Shown here: positions 1-6,959 of the stretch, piece by piece
How positions within the stretch are numbered: the stretch's first letter is position 1
Layout: every line of letters begins with the position of its first letter
Source of the DNA: an uncultured beta proteobacterium
Lineage (GTDB): Bacteria > Pseudomonadota > Gammaproteobacteria > Burkholderiales > Burkholderiaceae_C
Direction of reading: 5' to 3'
Assembly (NCBI GenBank): GCA_903958915.1
Contig: CAJBVC010000360.1
Location: forward strand, 1-17,159
Length of the DNA stretch: 17,159 nucleotides
Made by a program: the position numbers and the translations under genes
Notes under the pieces: model-generated
Seen by the model: only the letters and a program-made list of their open reading frames with translations
What the model was told of the DNA's origin: nothing
Database searches by the model: none

Positions 1-30
1 GTTTACAAGGTAGTGGGTTGCGCCAGCCAT
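1..30 (-). CDS. Start of a gene downstream of cbbM, possibly cbbQ (partial)
   Basis: Just past the cbbM stop, the minus strand has an ATG at 30-28 followed by an open frame to the window edge reading MAGATHYLVN. An AGGT element lies seven bases before the ATG, which would serve as a ribosome binding site. Form II RuBisCO genes in betaproteobacteria are often followed by cbbQ, a MoxR-type AAA+ ATPase that activates RuBisCO together with CbbO, and CbbQ/NorQ proteins tend to begin with a Tyr-containing stretch before a Glu-Pro-Tyr-Tyr motif. Ten residues are far too few to identify the protein, so the cbbQ label is an inference from position. Confidence 0.3.
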   Translation of the reverse strand, partial: MAGATHYLVN

Positions 31-51
31 TGCGTTGACCTGTGAGGTGGG

Positions 52-1431
52 TTACTTGTGAACGCCCAGCTTCTCGCGCCAGCCGGGGAACAACTTGTCC
101 GCATCTCCCGGGAACGACTCAAAAGCCCGTGCAAATTCTTTATGCTCTTTGGCGAACTCGATGGGGTCCGCTCCGCTCTTCCAGCACTCGTACGACTGGC
201 GCAGAGAAATCGCACCCGCTGCGGGCGAGTCGATGTGTCCGTAAGAGCCGCCGCCCGAGGTGTTGATCACGTTCCCGTGGCCCAGATTCTGGAAGAAGCC
301 GGGCAGGCGCAGTGCGTTCATACCGCCCGAGATGATCGGGGTCGTGGGCTTCATGCCGTACCACTCCTGGTGGTAGTAAGGGCCGTCGGCCGAGTCACGC
401 TCGATCATGTAGGCGATGTTGCGGTCGTCCTGGGCGCCTTCCATCTTGCCGTAGCCCATGGTACCGACGTGGATGCCTGATGCCCCCTGCAAGCGACTCA
501 TCTTGGCCAGCACAAAAGCGGTGTAGCCGCGCAACGCCGACGGCGACGTCACGGCGCCATGGCCGGCACGGTGGTAGTGCAGGTATTGGCCGGGGTACTG
601 GCGCCGGGCCGTGGTGACCATGCCCGGGCCACCGACATAGCCGTCCACCAGAAAGGCCACCTTGTTGGCGTCCGGGCCAAAGGCCTCCAGGATGTAGTCC
701 GCGCGGGCCAGCATTTCGTAGTGGTCGTCGGCAGTGATGTTGGCGGAAAAGATCTTCGCCTGGCCGGTCTCGTCCATGGCGCGCTTCATGGCGTCCACCA
801 CCAGCGGAATCACCTTTTTGGTCGGGCAGAACACCTGGTTGCCCTGGGGTTCGTCGTTCTTGATGAAGTCGCCACCCAGCCAGAACTGGTAGGCCGCCTT
901 GGCAAACGGCTCGGGGCGCAGGCCCAGCTTGGGTTTGATGATGGTGCCGGCAATGTAGCCACCATCCACCCGTGGGCGGCCCAGAATCTCCCACAGATCG
1001 GAGATGTCTTTGGACGGGCCGTCAAACAGGCGCATGAACTGGCGGGGCACGTAAAAGTCGTGCATCTTCAGGCACTTGACGTCGCCCTGGCCCTGATTGT
1101 TGCCGATGGCCAGAGTCAGGAACGACACCAGCATGGCGCGGCCATCGGTGATGTTGCGGTCAAACAGGTCGATCGGGTAGGCGACCTTCATCACGCCTTT
1201 GGCCTCGTCGATTTCGTAGACCAGGGCGTCGACACCCTTGGTGAAGTCGTCGGTGGTGCAGACTTCCACATTGGTGCCGGTGGAGGACTCCGCCGCGATG
1301 TGCGAAGCCGTGGCCAGGTAACCATAGCCGGTGGCGGGCTGCATGTGGTAGGCCACAAGCACGTGCTTGTCGCCCTTGATCAGGTCCTCTTCCTTGAGGC
1401 TCAGGTCAGCATAGCGGTTGCTTTGGTCCAT
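52..1431 (-). CDS. cbbM: Ribulose-1,5-bisphosphate carboxylase/oxygenase, form II
   Basis: This enzyme fixes CO2 onto ribulose 1,5-bisphosphate in the Calvin-Benson-Bassham cycle in the cytoplasm. The 459-residue product is full length for form II and needs no small subunit. Its numbering matches the Rhodospirillum rubrum enzyme exactly at the active site: Asn111, Lys166 in IIKPKLGL, the carbamylated Lys191 with Mg ligands Asp193 and Glu194 in FIKNDEP, His287-Arg288 in YHRAGH, His321, and loop 6 Lys329 in GYGKMEG. The start is supported by GGAGA at 1438-1442, six bases before the ATG. A promoter and two dyads lie in the 176-base gap to the Nudix gene. No cbbR is visible in the usual divergent position, so regulation may be in trans. 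Form II enzymes have low CO2/O2 specificity, which suits high-CO2, low-oxygen niches. Confidence 0.98.
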   Translation of the reverse strand: MDQSNRYADLSLKEEDLIKGDKHVLVAYHMQPATGYGYLATASHIAAESSTGTNVEVCTTDDFTKGVDALVYEIDEAKGVMKVAYPIDLFDRNITDGRAMLVSFLTLAIGNNQGQGDVKCLKMHDFYVPRQFMRLFDGPSKDISDLWEILGRPRVDGGYIAGTIIKPKLGLRPEPFAKAAYQFWLGGDFIKNDEPQGNQVFCPTKKVIPLVVDAMKRAMDETGQAKIFSANITADDHYEMLARADYILEAFGPDANKVAFLVDGYVGGPGMVTTARRQYPGQYLHYHRAGHGAVTSPSALRGYTAFVLAKMSRLQGASGIHVGTMGYGKMEGAQDDRNIAYMIERDSADGPYYHQEWYGMKPTTPIISGGMNALRLPGFFQNLGHGNVINTSGGGSYGHIDSPAAGAISLRQSYECWKSGADPIEFAKEHKEFARAFESFPGDADKLFPGWREKLGVHK

Positions 1432-1490
1432 CGAAAATCTCCAGTCTATTGGTCAGTTGGTGGCGATGAACCCGACTGTAGGCAACTCAA

Positions 1491-1519
1491 TTCATAATGA
1501 AAAGTAAAAAAAACTTCAA
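1491..1519 (-). promoter_or_regulatory. Candidate sigma70 promoter of cbbM
   Basis: On the minus strand a -35-like TTGAAG (1519-1514) is followed after exactly 17 bases, including a run of eight T, by a -10-like TATGAA (1496-1491). This predicts a start of transcription near 1484 and a leader of about 50 bases before cbbM. It is the best hexamer pair in the gap. It is unproven, and AT-rich sequence alone can produce such matches. Confidence 0.45.
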
Positions 1520-1532
1520 TTCAAATCAGATA

Positions 1533-1577
1533 TTGCTGATGAATTCATCGCAACCCGGCATTGCACATGCATTGTGC
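1533..1577. promoter_or_regulatory. Two dyads upstream of cbbM, candidate CbbR operator
   Basis: The perfect 12-base palindrome GATGAATTCATC lies at 1538-1549 and extends outward to TTGC and GCAA arms with one unpaired base. A second inverted repeat, GCACA-N5-TGTGC, lies at 1563-1577. Both sit just upstream of the candidate -35 box, where LysR-type activators such as CbbR bind paired sites of the T-N11-A type. The symmetry is directly visible. Assignment to CbbR is inference, because no regulator gene is present beside it. Confidence 0.4.
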
Positions 1578-1607
1578 TCACGCGTTGATCTATCGCTCGC
1601 AAGACCG

Positions 1608-2480
1608 TCAATCTAGGAAAAGAGCTTCAAAACCCTCGACGGGTTCAAACCGACCCTTGCGGTACAGCAGCCGGCTCGGGCCAGGCAGGGCCCGGGTGGG
1701 TACCGAATGCGCTGCGTCACCTGGGTAGCACAGCACGCGTGTTCCGCTCTCATCGAACGTCTCGGGAAGTACCAGCGGCGGTTGCTGGCAGCGCGCGGCG
1801 TCCAGAACGCCTTTGACCGTCGTGTGGCGTGCCAGATGTGCCAGGCTCATGATCTGGGGAGGTGCCAGTTCGATCTGACCCGCCCAATACTGCTCAAGCG
1901 CCAGTCGCGGAGACACCCATATGCTCTCTGTCGCCTCATGGTTGTCGTGCCGTGCGTCCTGGTCGGCTGGCAATGCTGCAACGAAGAATCGGGTGTCAAA
2001 GCGCTTGTTGGTTATCGAGGGCATACGCGGCGTAATCCAGCGCGACCACGGCACCAGGGCGCGGGTTTGTAGACAAAGTGACTGGATCGACAGCATCTGG
2101 TTGAAGCTTGACTGCGCTACCACTTTGTATGCACCGTTGGACGATAAAGGATTCGTGGTGAACAGCACACCCGACTCTTCATATGCTTCCCGCAGCGCGG
2201 CCACAAACAAGCCCTGCGCCTTGGCGATGGTCAGATCGGGCTCGGCCAGCGACAGGTGCAGTTGTGCAGGCGGTTGGTCGAGATGCAACGTGCCGTCAAG
2301 TTGGGAGTCACTGTCGTCGAGCTTGCCGCCCGGGAAAACGTAGGCACCCCCGAGTACGTCCGACAAGCCGTGGCGTTTCAGCAGAAATACCTCCAGTCCG
2401 TGCGCAGCGTCGTCACGCAGCATCACGACGGTGGCAGCGTCGCGCGGAGCGGCGGTGGGGACTTCAGAGTTCAATTCCAT
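1608..2480 (-). CDS. Nudix hydrolase, NUDT19-like with split Nudix box
   Basis: This is a 290-residue Nudix-superfamily pyrophosphatase, probably cytoplasmic, expected to cleave a nucleoside diphosphate linked to another group. The Nudix box is recognisable but split: the glycine-rich first half (GGAYVFPGGKLDDSD, residues 44-58) and the REAYEESGVLF second half (97-107) are separated by roughly 40 extra residues. An insertion inside the box is a known feature of the NUDT19/RP2 group, some of which hydrolyse CoA and acyl-CoA esters, so a CoA diphosphatase role is possible but not shown. The glutamates of REAYEE that bind metal are present. The gene lies 176 bases upstream of cbbM on the same strand, with a regulatory region between, so the two are probably separate units. 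Its start is divergent from, and 14 bases away from, that of the broken dehydrogenase. Confidence 0.85.
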   Translation of the reverse strand: MELNSEVPTAAPRDAATVVMLRDDAAHGLEVFLLKRHGLSDVLGGAYVFPGGKLDDSDSQLDGTLHLDQPPAQLHLSLAEPDLTIAKAQGLFVAALREAYEESGVLFTTNPLSSNGAYKVVAQSSFNQMLSIQSLCLQTRALVPWSRWITPRMPSITNKRFDTRFFVAALPADQDARHDNHEATESIWVSPRLALEQYWAGQIELAPPQIMSLAHLARHTTVKGVLDAARCQQPPLVLPETFDESGTRVLCYPGDAAHSVPTRALPGPSRLLYRKGRFEPVEGFEALFLD

Positions 2481-2494
2481 GGGCAGGATTCATT

Positions 2495-2600
2495 ATGAGT
2501 ACTGATTTCAAAGGATGCGTCGCGATGGTGACCGGAGCTGGTGGTGGACTGGGGCGTTGCCACACTCCTGCATTGGCTGCACTTGGCGCCAAGGTTGCTT
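2495..2600 (+). pseudogene. 5' remnant of a short-chain dehydrogenase/reductase gene
   Basis: An ATG at 2495, preceded at good spacing by AGGA, opens a frame whose first 35 or so codons read as an SDR amino terminus. These include the cofactor-binding TGxxxGxG motif (VTGAGGGLG) followed by the helix ending in AALGAKV, where NAD(P) binds in SDR enzymes of the beta-hydroxyacyl-CoA dehydrogenase kind. After GAKV the homology stops abruptly. The frame continues for a few unrelated codons to a stop at 2627-2629, and these lie antisense to the last codons of mtfA. A full SDR needs about 250 residues or more, so more than four fifths is missing. The arrangement fits a deletion that joined the start of this gene to the 3' end of the convergent mtfA. 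The retained ribosome binding site suggests the loss is fairly recent. Confidence 0.7.
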
Positions 2601-3438
2601 ACTCCCAGGTGGCAGGATCCACCTTGTAGTAGCCGCATAGCTCCTGGTAGAGGGCTGGATACTGCGCCGCCAGTGCGCTTGCCTGTTCAAAAAATACCTC
2701 TGACACGACCGCAAAGAATTCTGCTGGGTCCTGTGCGCCGTAGTGGCTCAGCAGGCCCTCTTCACCCATGAACGCCTGGCCTTGCAAATGGCTATATGCT
2801 TCCTGAAAAACTGCCGCCCAGCGAGCCGGGTTATGCTGGGTGTCGCCCAGTAGCGGCGGTGGCGCGCCGCGTGGAGCCCCGTTTTCCTGGTCGAGTTGGT
2901 GGGCAAACTCATGGATCACCACATTGCGACCATCGGCGGGGTCCAATGCGCCTTGCAAAGCATCTTCCCACGAAAGAATCACTTGTCCCTGCGACCAGGA
3001 TTCTCCGGCCAATGCCTGGCGATTTTCCTGCAAGACACCTGCACCATCGGTGGTAGCACGGTCCACCAGGAACGCGCCCGGGTAGACGAGTATCTGACGT
3101 ACCTGTCCAAAGTAGTCGGTGGTGCGGTTCAACAGGAGCAGGCATGCCTGTGCTGCGATGACAACTCGCATCTCTTCGGTAATCTTCAGGTCGGCACAGC
3201 CGATAAAGGACTTCTCGGCAATAAAGACCTGCATGTGTTTCTTGAGCTGCAATTGAAGGGGCACTGGCAAACGTCGAACCAGCGGGACGCGGCGCGACAG
3301 AATCTTGCGCCACACCGCAGGAAACACCTGCGCCTGGATGCGCTTGCGGCGCCAGGCCAACCAGTGGGGGTGCCCTGCAAAGCCCAACGCCAGCGCTGCG
3401 GCGCTGATACAAAGGAGGTAAAAAGCCACGTCGGGCAT
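2599..3438 (-). CDS. mtfA: MtfA-family zinc-dependent peptidase (M90)
   Basis: The 279-residue product belongs to the M90 zinc metallopeptidases. In Escherichia coli MtfA binds and inactivates the glucose repressor Mlc (DgsA) and has aminopeptidase activity. The zinc motif HEFAH lies at 176-180, followed by the family's DPAEFFAVVSEVFFE block at about 237-251, which supplies the further acidic ligand. The first 20 residues form one hydrophobic segment followed by a basic stretch, so this version is probably anchored to the inner membrane with its catalytic part in the cytoplasm. Length is normal for the family. The ribosome binding site is weak. The stop codon sits exactly where the dehydrogenase remnant loses its homology. 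No Mlc homologue is visible here, so the natural partner in this organism is unknown. Confidence 0.88.
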   Translation of the reverse strand: MPDVAFYLLCISAAALALGFAGHPHWLAWRRKRIQAQVFPAVWRKILSRRVPLVRRLPVPLQLQLKKHMQVFIAEKSFIGCADLKITEEMRVVIAAQACLLLLNRTTDYFGQVRQILVYPGAFLVDRATTDGAGVLQENRQALAGESWSQGQVILSWEDALQGALDPADGRNVVIHEFAHQLDQENGAPRGAPPPLLGDTQHNPARWAAVFQEAYSHLQGQAFMGEEGLLSHYGAQDPAEFFAVVSEVFFEQASALAAQYPALYQELCGYYKVDPATWE

Positions 3439-3506
3439 CCAGTCACTCAGGTTGCAATGACCCCGTAGCTGATGCCCGATCCCGGGATATCAAGGGCGGG
3501 ACCGTG

Positions 3507-3947
3507 TTACCTGCAAACCAGCACGGGCACAGGGGACTCTGCGACCACCTTGGTGGCAACGCTACCCAGCATCAACCGCGCAATCCCTGAGCGTCCGTGC
3601 GAGCCCATCAGGATGAGGTCTCCCCCCTCGGCCAGTGCAGTTTGTACGATGCCGCTGGCCGCGGCTACGTCTTCCACCAGACGTACCTGCAGCGCAATCG
3701 ACTCACTGCCCTGTGTGCACAGCGCTTCGACCTGCGCGTGCGCATGTGCTGCATGCTCCTGGGCTGCCGCCATATAGGACTGGAATCCCACCGGGTTGAC
3801 TTCCCCCACACCCATGTAGGGATACGGATCGGCAACGTAAACCGCGGTCAGCTTGGAGCCATGGATACGGGCCAGATTGACTGCCATTTGTGCGGCATGG
3901 GCCGAGGCTGCGGAACCATCGGTCGCCAGAATAATGTGTTTGAACAT
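3507..3947 (-). CDS. Universal stress protein, UspA family (ATP-binding type)
   Basis: This 146-residue single-domain Usp is a cytoplasmic protein of the kind that accumulates under starvation, oxygen limitation or other stress. It starts with the usual strand and acidic loop (IILATDGS, Asp10). Near the carboxyl end it has the ATP-binding signature G-x2-G-x9-G-S (GSHG at 115-118, GS at 128-129), so it belongs to the ATP-binding branch rather than the UspA-proper branch. A good ribosome binding site (GAGGTGA) precedes the ATG. An FNR/ANR-like dyad lies about 65 bases upstream, which fits the oxygen-limitation control known for many such genes in beta- and gammaproteobacteria. mtfA starts 68 bases downstream on the same strand, so the two may share transcripts. 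Confidence 0.93.
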   Translation of the reverse strand: MFKHIILATDGSAASAHAAQMAVNLARIHGSKLTAVYVADPYPYMGVGEVNPVGFQSYMAAAQEHAAHAHAQVEALCTQGSESIALQVRLVEDVAAASGIVQTALAEGGDLILMGSHGRSGIARLMLGSVATKVVAESPVPVLVCR

Positions 3948-4010
3948 GGGGTCACCTCAATAATGAAAAGCACGGTAGCACAATGCTGCGCGCTTCACCC
4001 GGGAGCGTCG

Positions 4011-4024
4011 TTGACTTAGGTCAG
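4011..4024 (-). promoter_or_regulatory. FNR/ANR-like box upstream of the usp gene
   Basis: The dyad TTGAC-TTAG-GTCAG resembles the FNR/ANR consensus TTGAT-N4-ATCAA, with the TGAC/GTCA core fully symmetric. Its centre lies about 70 bases before the usp ATG. If activation occurs at the usual -41.5 position, transcription would start near 3976. Downstream -10 matches are poor, so this remains a candidate. Confidence 0.35.
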
Positions 4025-4053
4025 ACTAGACAAAGTTGCTGCAAGCGAATTGA

Positions 4054-5049
4054 CTATGCAGCATTGCGGCCCTTTTGACTCACAAAGTACACCACCCGGC
4101 GAGCACGCTGCACGTCGCCAAGTGGGCGGTGTGCTGCCAAGGCCTGCCATGGATCAATCACGGAAGCCTCGATTTTCCGTGCCAGTGCCTGGCCTGTGGC
4201 TGAGGAGGTGTCTTGCGCTGGTAGCGTCAGGTGCGCAACCGTATGGTAGGGACTGGGCCAATTGACCGATGCATCTTCTATCGGGGTGAGGTGCTCACTG
4301 ACGAAGGGCTGCAATTGCAGGTCCCACCGCAGCGATTGTTGTTGTAGGCGCACGCTGAAGTCGGCGCCCCAGTCGGTGTTGGCCTGAGGGCTTGGCGGGC
4401 CATTCTCGGCATGCGGAACGAGTCGCACGCGCGCTGCATACGGGCCGCAGGCAATGGGAACCGCACTGAAAAGTGGTTCCGTCGCGAAACCACTGAACCG
4501 TTTACCCATGGTTTTGGCCAATTTCAATAGCCGGGCCGGGCCGCCGTACCAGCCATATCGCCGGATCAAGAACTTCAGCAAAGCACCATTGCCATGCGAA
4601 GCAGCAACAACAAAGTCAACGAACTCTGCGCTTTGCGCGAATGCAAACTGTTCCTGATTGATCAGGGTGAAATCCTGGCTGAGGGCAGGACCGTTGCCCA
4701 ACGCTGATTCACCCTGCACCCCTAACACTCGCAGTGCAAAACCGCGGACGTCGGGCATTTTGTCTGGGGCACGGTCCATTCCACCGTTCGACAACCGCAC
4801 CCAGACCTCGAAGCGAGTCGGCTTGGCAAACAAGCCGTGACGGGCAAAATCCGGAAGTTGTGGAAGTGCGTCAAGTTGGCCAAATGCTGTCGCCAGCTGT
4901 TTTCGGTGCAGTGCCCGGCCCGGTCCATATTTGCCTGATTTACGCTGCTGGATTTCGGCAAACTTTCGGCCATACGCTGCAAAGCGTTCACCTTCGTCGG
5001 GGGATATGGATTCACACCAATCGGTGCCGGGTTGCATCGTGTCGGTCAT
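4054..5049 (-). CDS. Catalase-family heme protein (y4iL-like)
   Basis: This protein of about 331 residues has the catalase fold core but is shorter than true catalases (about 480 or more). Visible landmarks, numbered from the chosen start, are the distal-side His48 in LHRKQ, the VRLSNG and DRAPDKMPDVRGFALRV blocks (about 83-108) that match the catalase heme-pocket region, and R-x3-Y at Arg317-Tyr321 (RRVVY), which fits the proximal heme-ligand tyrosine. The catalase segment containing the distal asparagine appears here as SQDFTLINQEQF without an obvious Asn at the matching place, so peroxidase or other heme chemistry is as likely as catalase activity. The start is uncertain: the frame is open to an ATG at 5091 that lacks a ribosome binding site. 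I chose MTDTMQ at 5049, which has GGGAG 11 bases upstream; an ATG at 5058 is also possible. Confidence 0.82.
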   Translation of the reverse strand: MTDTMQPGTDWCESISPDEGERFAAYGRKFAEIQQRKSGKYGPGRALHRKQLATAFGQLDALPQLPDFARHGLFAKPTRFEVWVRLSNGGMDRAPDKMPDVRGFALRVLGVQGESALGNGPALSQDFTLINQEQFAFAQSAEFVDFVVAASHGNGALLKFLIRRYGWYGGPARLLKLAKTMGKRFSGFATEPLFSAVPIACGPYAARVRLVPHAENGPPSPQANTDWGADFSVRLQQQSLRWDLQLQPFVSEHLTPIEDASVNWPSPYHTVAHLTLPAQDTSSATGQALARKIEASVIDPWQALAAHRPLGDVQRARRVVYFVSQKGRNAA

Positions 5050-5123
5050 GGTCGGCATAGCTCCCAAAGCGAAGTTGCGAAAAATGCGCATGGTACGCCG
5101 GGTGGCGATTTTGTGTTCAATTT

Positions 5124-5159
5124 GGGCTTAATATTGAGCTCTTAAGCCCCATGTCGGGG
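5124..5159 (+). promoter_or_regulatory. Overlapping alternative hairpins before the small lysine-rich gene
   Basis: The perfect inverted repeat GGGCTTAA (5124-5131) / TTAAGCCC (5142-5149), with a 10-base loop, is followed by a second stem CCCC (5147-5150) / GGGG (5156-5159). Both stems need the same C residues, so only one can form at a time. They end seven bases before the ribosome binding site of the gene at 5176. The repeat could act in RNA as a translation switch, or in DNA as an operator shared with the divergent catalase-like gene. Only the symmetry is certain. Confidence 0.35.
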
Positions 5160-5175
5160 TCCCACAGGAGGCCGT

Positions 5176-5316
5176 ATGGCAAAAGGTGACCAGCGAAGCG
5201 AAAAGTTGTCGAAAAAACCCAAGAAAGACTCGTCAGAGCCGAAGGGATCGACCTCGGACCGACCCAGTCCACCAGTGACAACCGTCATGCCCAAGGGCAA
5301 GCTCAAAAACAAATAA
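5176..5316 (+). CDS. Small lysine-rich conserved-type protein (46 aa)
   Basis: An excellent ribosome binding site (AGGAGG at 5166-5171, four bases before the ATG) precedes a 46-codon frame. The product starts MAKGDQRSEKLSKKPKKDSS, is very rich in Lys, Ser and Pro, has no hydrophobic core, and ends in a PKGKLKNK tail. It is probably intrinsically disordered and basic enough to contact nucleic acid or the ribosome. Short Lys/Pro-rich proteins that begin MAKG occur widely in Burkholderiales and have no known function. I believe this is one of them, from memory rather than from a search. Its stop lies five bases from that of the convergent FAD dehydrogenase, and it is divergent from the catalase-like gene. 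Confidence 0.75.
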   Translation: MAKGDQRSEKLSKKPKKDSSEPKGSTSDRPSPPVTTVMPKGKLKNK

Positions 5317-5321
5317 GCGGC

Positions 5322-6926
5322 TTATCGTGCGATCGCCTTCGCGGCAAGGCGGGCCGAGAGGATGCAACCGCCAAGAAATGTGCCTTCCAACGCCCGCAGA
5401 CCGTGCACGCCGCCGCCGCCAAAGCCCGCTGCTTCTCCCACCGCATAGAGCCCTGCAATGGGTTTGCCGCTGGCGCTCAACACGCGGCTTTGCAAGTCGG
5501 TCTGGATGCCGCCGAGGCTCTTGCGGCTGGTAATGAATTCGCGGATGGCGATCAATGGCAAGGCCTTCTGGTCTTGAATCGGTTGGAATTTGCACAACCG
5601 TACCTTGTCGCCGCGGTACTGGCGCAGTTCGGCGATGCGGCGCAATTGCTCATCGTTCATGAAATTGCGACCGCGCTTAATCGTGGAGTCGTAACGCGTA
5701 ACGGCATCCGTGACGGCATCCACTTGTACCGATGCGTCACCCTGGAGGGCGTTCATTTTCTCAACCAGTTCGGGCAGCGTGTTGGCCGTCACAAAGTCTT
5801 CGCAATGGTCCAGCATGTCGTTGACCAGCCAGCGGTTGCCAAAAAGAATGTCACGCAGGAATCCGAATACCTTTTTGTCGCGCACTGAGGGGTTGAACTC
5901 GGCGCCTGAAATCGCAAGTTCTTTGAGGGCAATGCGCAAATTCAGCACTTGCCAGGAGTAAGCTTTTTCCTGGGCGCAGATGTCGGTGACCAGTCGCCGC
6001 GTGTCAAAGCCCGATACCAGGGGCTGCGGTCCGATGCGTTCACCGCGCCAGTTCAGCCACAACGCTGAGCGTGACGGCACCAGCGACAGTCCGTGGTTGG
6101 GCTTGCGCGGGCGTGGGTGGTGCACGCCTGCGGCGTAGTTCCACATTTTGTCGAGGTGGGTGAGGTTACCCCCGACGGTCTCAACGGCGTGGTGTAGGGT
6201 GCCATCGGCAAACCGGTGCGAGCCGTTCAGAATGACATCCGGTGGACGGCTCCAGTCGGCATGCCAGTGCTTGCGTACCATGTCCATGCTGCCGTTGATT
6301 CCCCCAGTGGCCACCACCACATGCTCGGCGCTGGCCTCAAAAGCTGCACCACTGAGTTCCTCACATCCCTGCACCCCCGCCACCCTGTTGCCTTCCATAC
6401 GCAATTGCTCGACACGGTGTCCAAAACACAACGTGAGCTTGTCCTTGTGTTGGTGACTGTGCAGAGCTCCAATCAGGCGCTCGGCCAGTTCTTTGCCGGT
6501 ACCCCACACGATGTGAAACCGTGGTAACGAGTTGCCTGGGCGGAACTCGCCACGCTCTACCCAGTTGACTACTGGAAAGAAGCCGATACCGTGCTTGCGC
6601 ACCCATTGGTACACATCGGGCGTACACAGGTTGACATAGGCCTCAGCCCATTTTCGTGGCCATTCATCCTGCGGACCAAATTGTGCAAAGCTGCACCAGT
6701 CTCGTAACGCCAGATCGGTGGAGTCGCGCATGCCCAGGCGGCGTTGTTCTGGGGAATTCACGAAGAACATGCCACCAAAACTCTCCCGTGCGAGTCCACC
6801 AAATACGCTTGCATCGTCGCGGTCCAACAGGGTGATGGATTTGCCGTGGTCGAGCAGTTCCAGAGCAGTGGCAATGCCCGCCAACCCGCCTCCGACGATC
6901 AGCACTTCGCTGTGGTATTGCTGCAT
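5322..6926 (-). CDS. FAD-dependent dehydrogenase (fumarate reductase/ketosteroid dehydrogenase-like, COG3573 type)
   Basis: The 534-residue flavoprotein has a dinucleotide-binding motif at its start (G-x-G-x2-G at residues 12-17 in VGGGLAG, with acidic Asp35 ending strand two). It closes with the glycine-rich FAD-binding segment typical of the fumarate reductase/3-oxosteroid dehydrogenase superfamily (GLYAVGEAAGFGGGG, then HGLRALEGTFLGG). The composition and layout match the group annotated as FAD-binding dehydrogenase or predicted oxidoreductase, COG3573. The substrate is unknown. No signal peptide is visible, so it is probably cytoplasmic or loosely membrane associated. It follows rbgA by 33 bases on the same strand, so the two are probably co-transcribed, although no functional link is evident. 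An AGGA lies very close to its ATG. Confidence 0.88.
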   Translation of the reverse strand: MQQYHSEVLIVGGGLAGIATALELLDHGKSITLLDRDDASVFGGLARESFGGMFFVNSPEQRRLGMRDSTDLALRDWCSFAQFGPQDEWPRKWAEAYVNLCTPDVYQWVRKHGIGFFPVVNWVERGEFRPGNSLPRFHIVWGTGKELAERLIGALHSHQHKDKLTLCFGHRVEQLRMEGNRVAGVQGCEELSGAAFEASAEHVVVATGGINGSMDMVRKHWHADWSRPPDVILNGSHRFADGTLHHAVETVGGNLTHLDKMWNYAAGVHHPRPRKPNHGLSLVPSRSALWLNWRGERIGPQPLVSGFDTRRLVTDICAQEKAYSWQVLNLRIALKELAISGAEFNPSVRDKKVFGFLRDILFGNRWLVNDMLDHCEDFVTANTLPELVEKMNALQGDASVQVDAVTDAVTRYDSTIKRGRNFMNDEQLRRIAELRQYRGDKVRLCKFQPIQDQKALPLIAIREFITSRKSLGGIQTDLQSRVLSASGKPIAGLYAVGEAAGFGGGGVHGLRALEGTFLGGCILSARLAAKAIAR

Positions 6927-6959
6927 GATCCTGTCACTTTCTCGAAATTGAAAGTTATC

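Noticed and set aside
559..1497. Long plus-strand open frame (312 codons) opposite cbbM
   Set aside because: It is antisense to a RuBisCO gene with every catalytic residue, and its composition is typical of the mirror frame of high-GC coding sequence.
5309..5328. ATAAG-CGG-CTTAT symmetry between convergent stop codons
   Set aside because: It is mostly produced by the two facing TAA stop codons, is short and AT-rich, and lacks a T run, so I do not call it a terminator.
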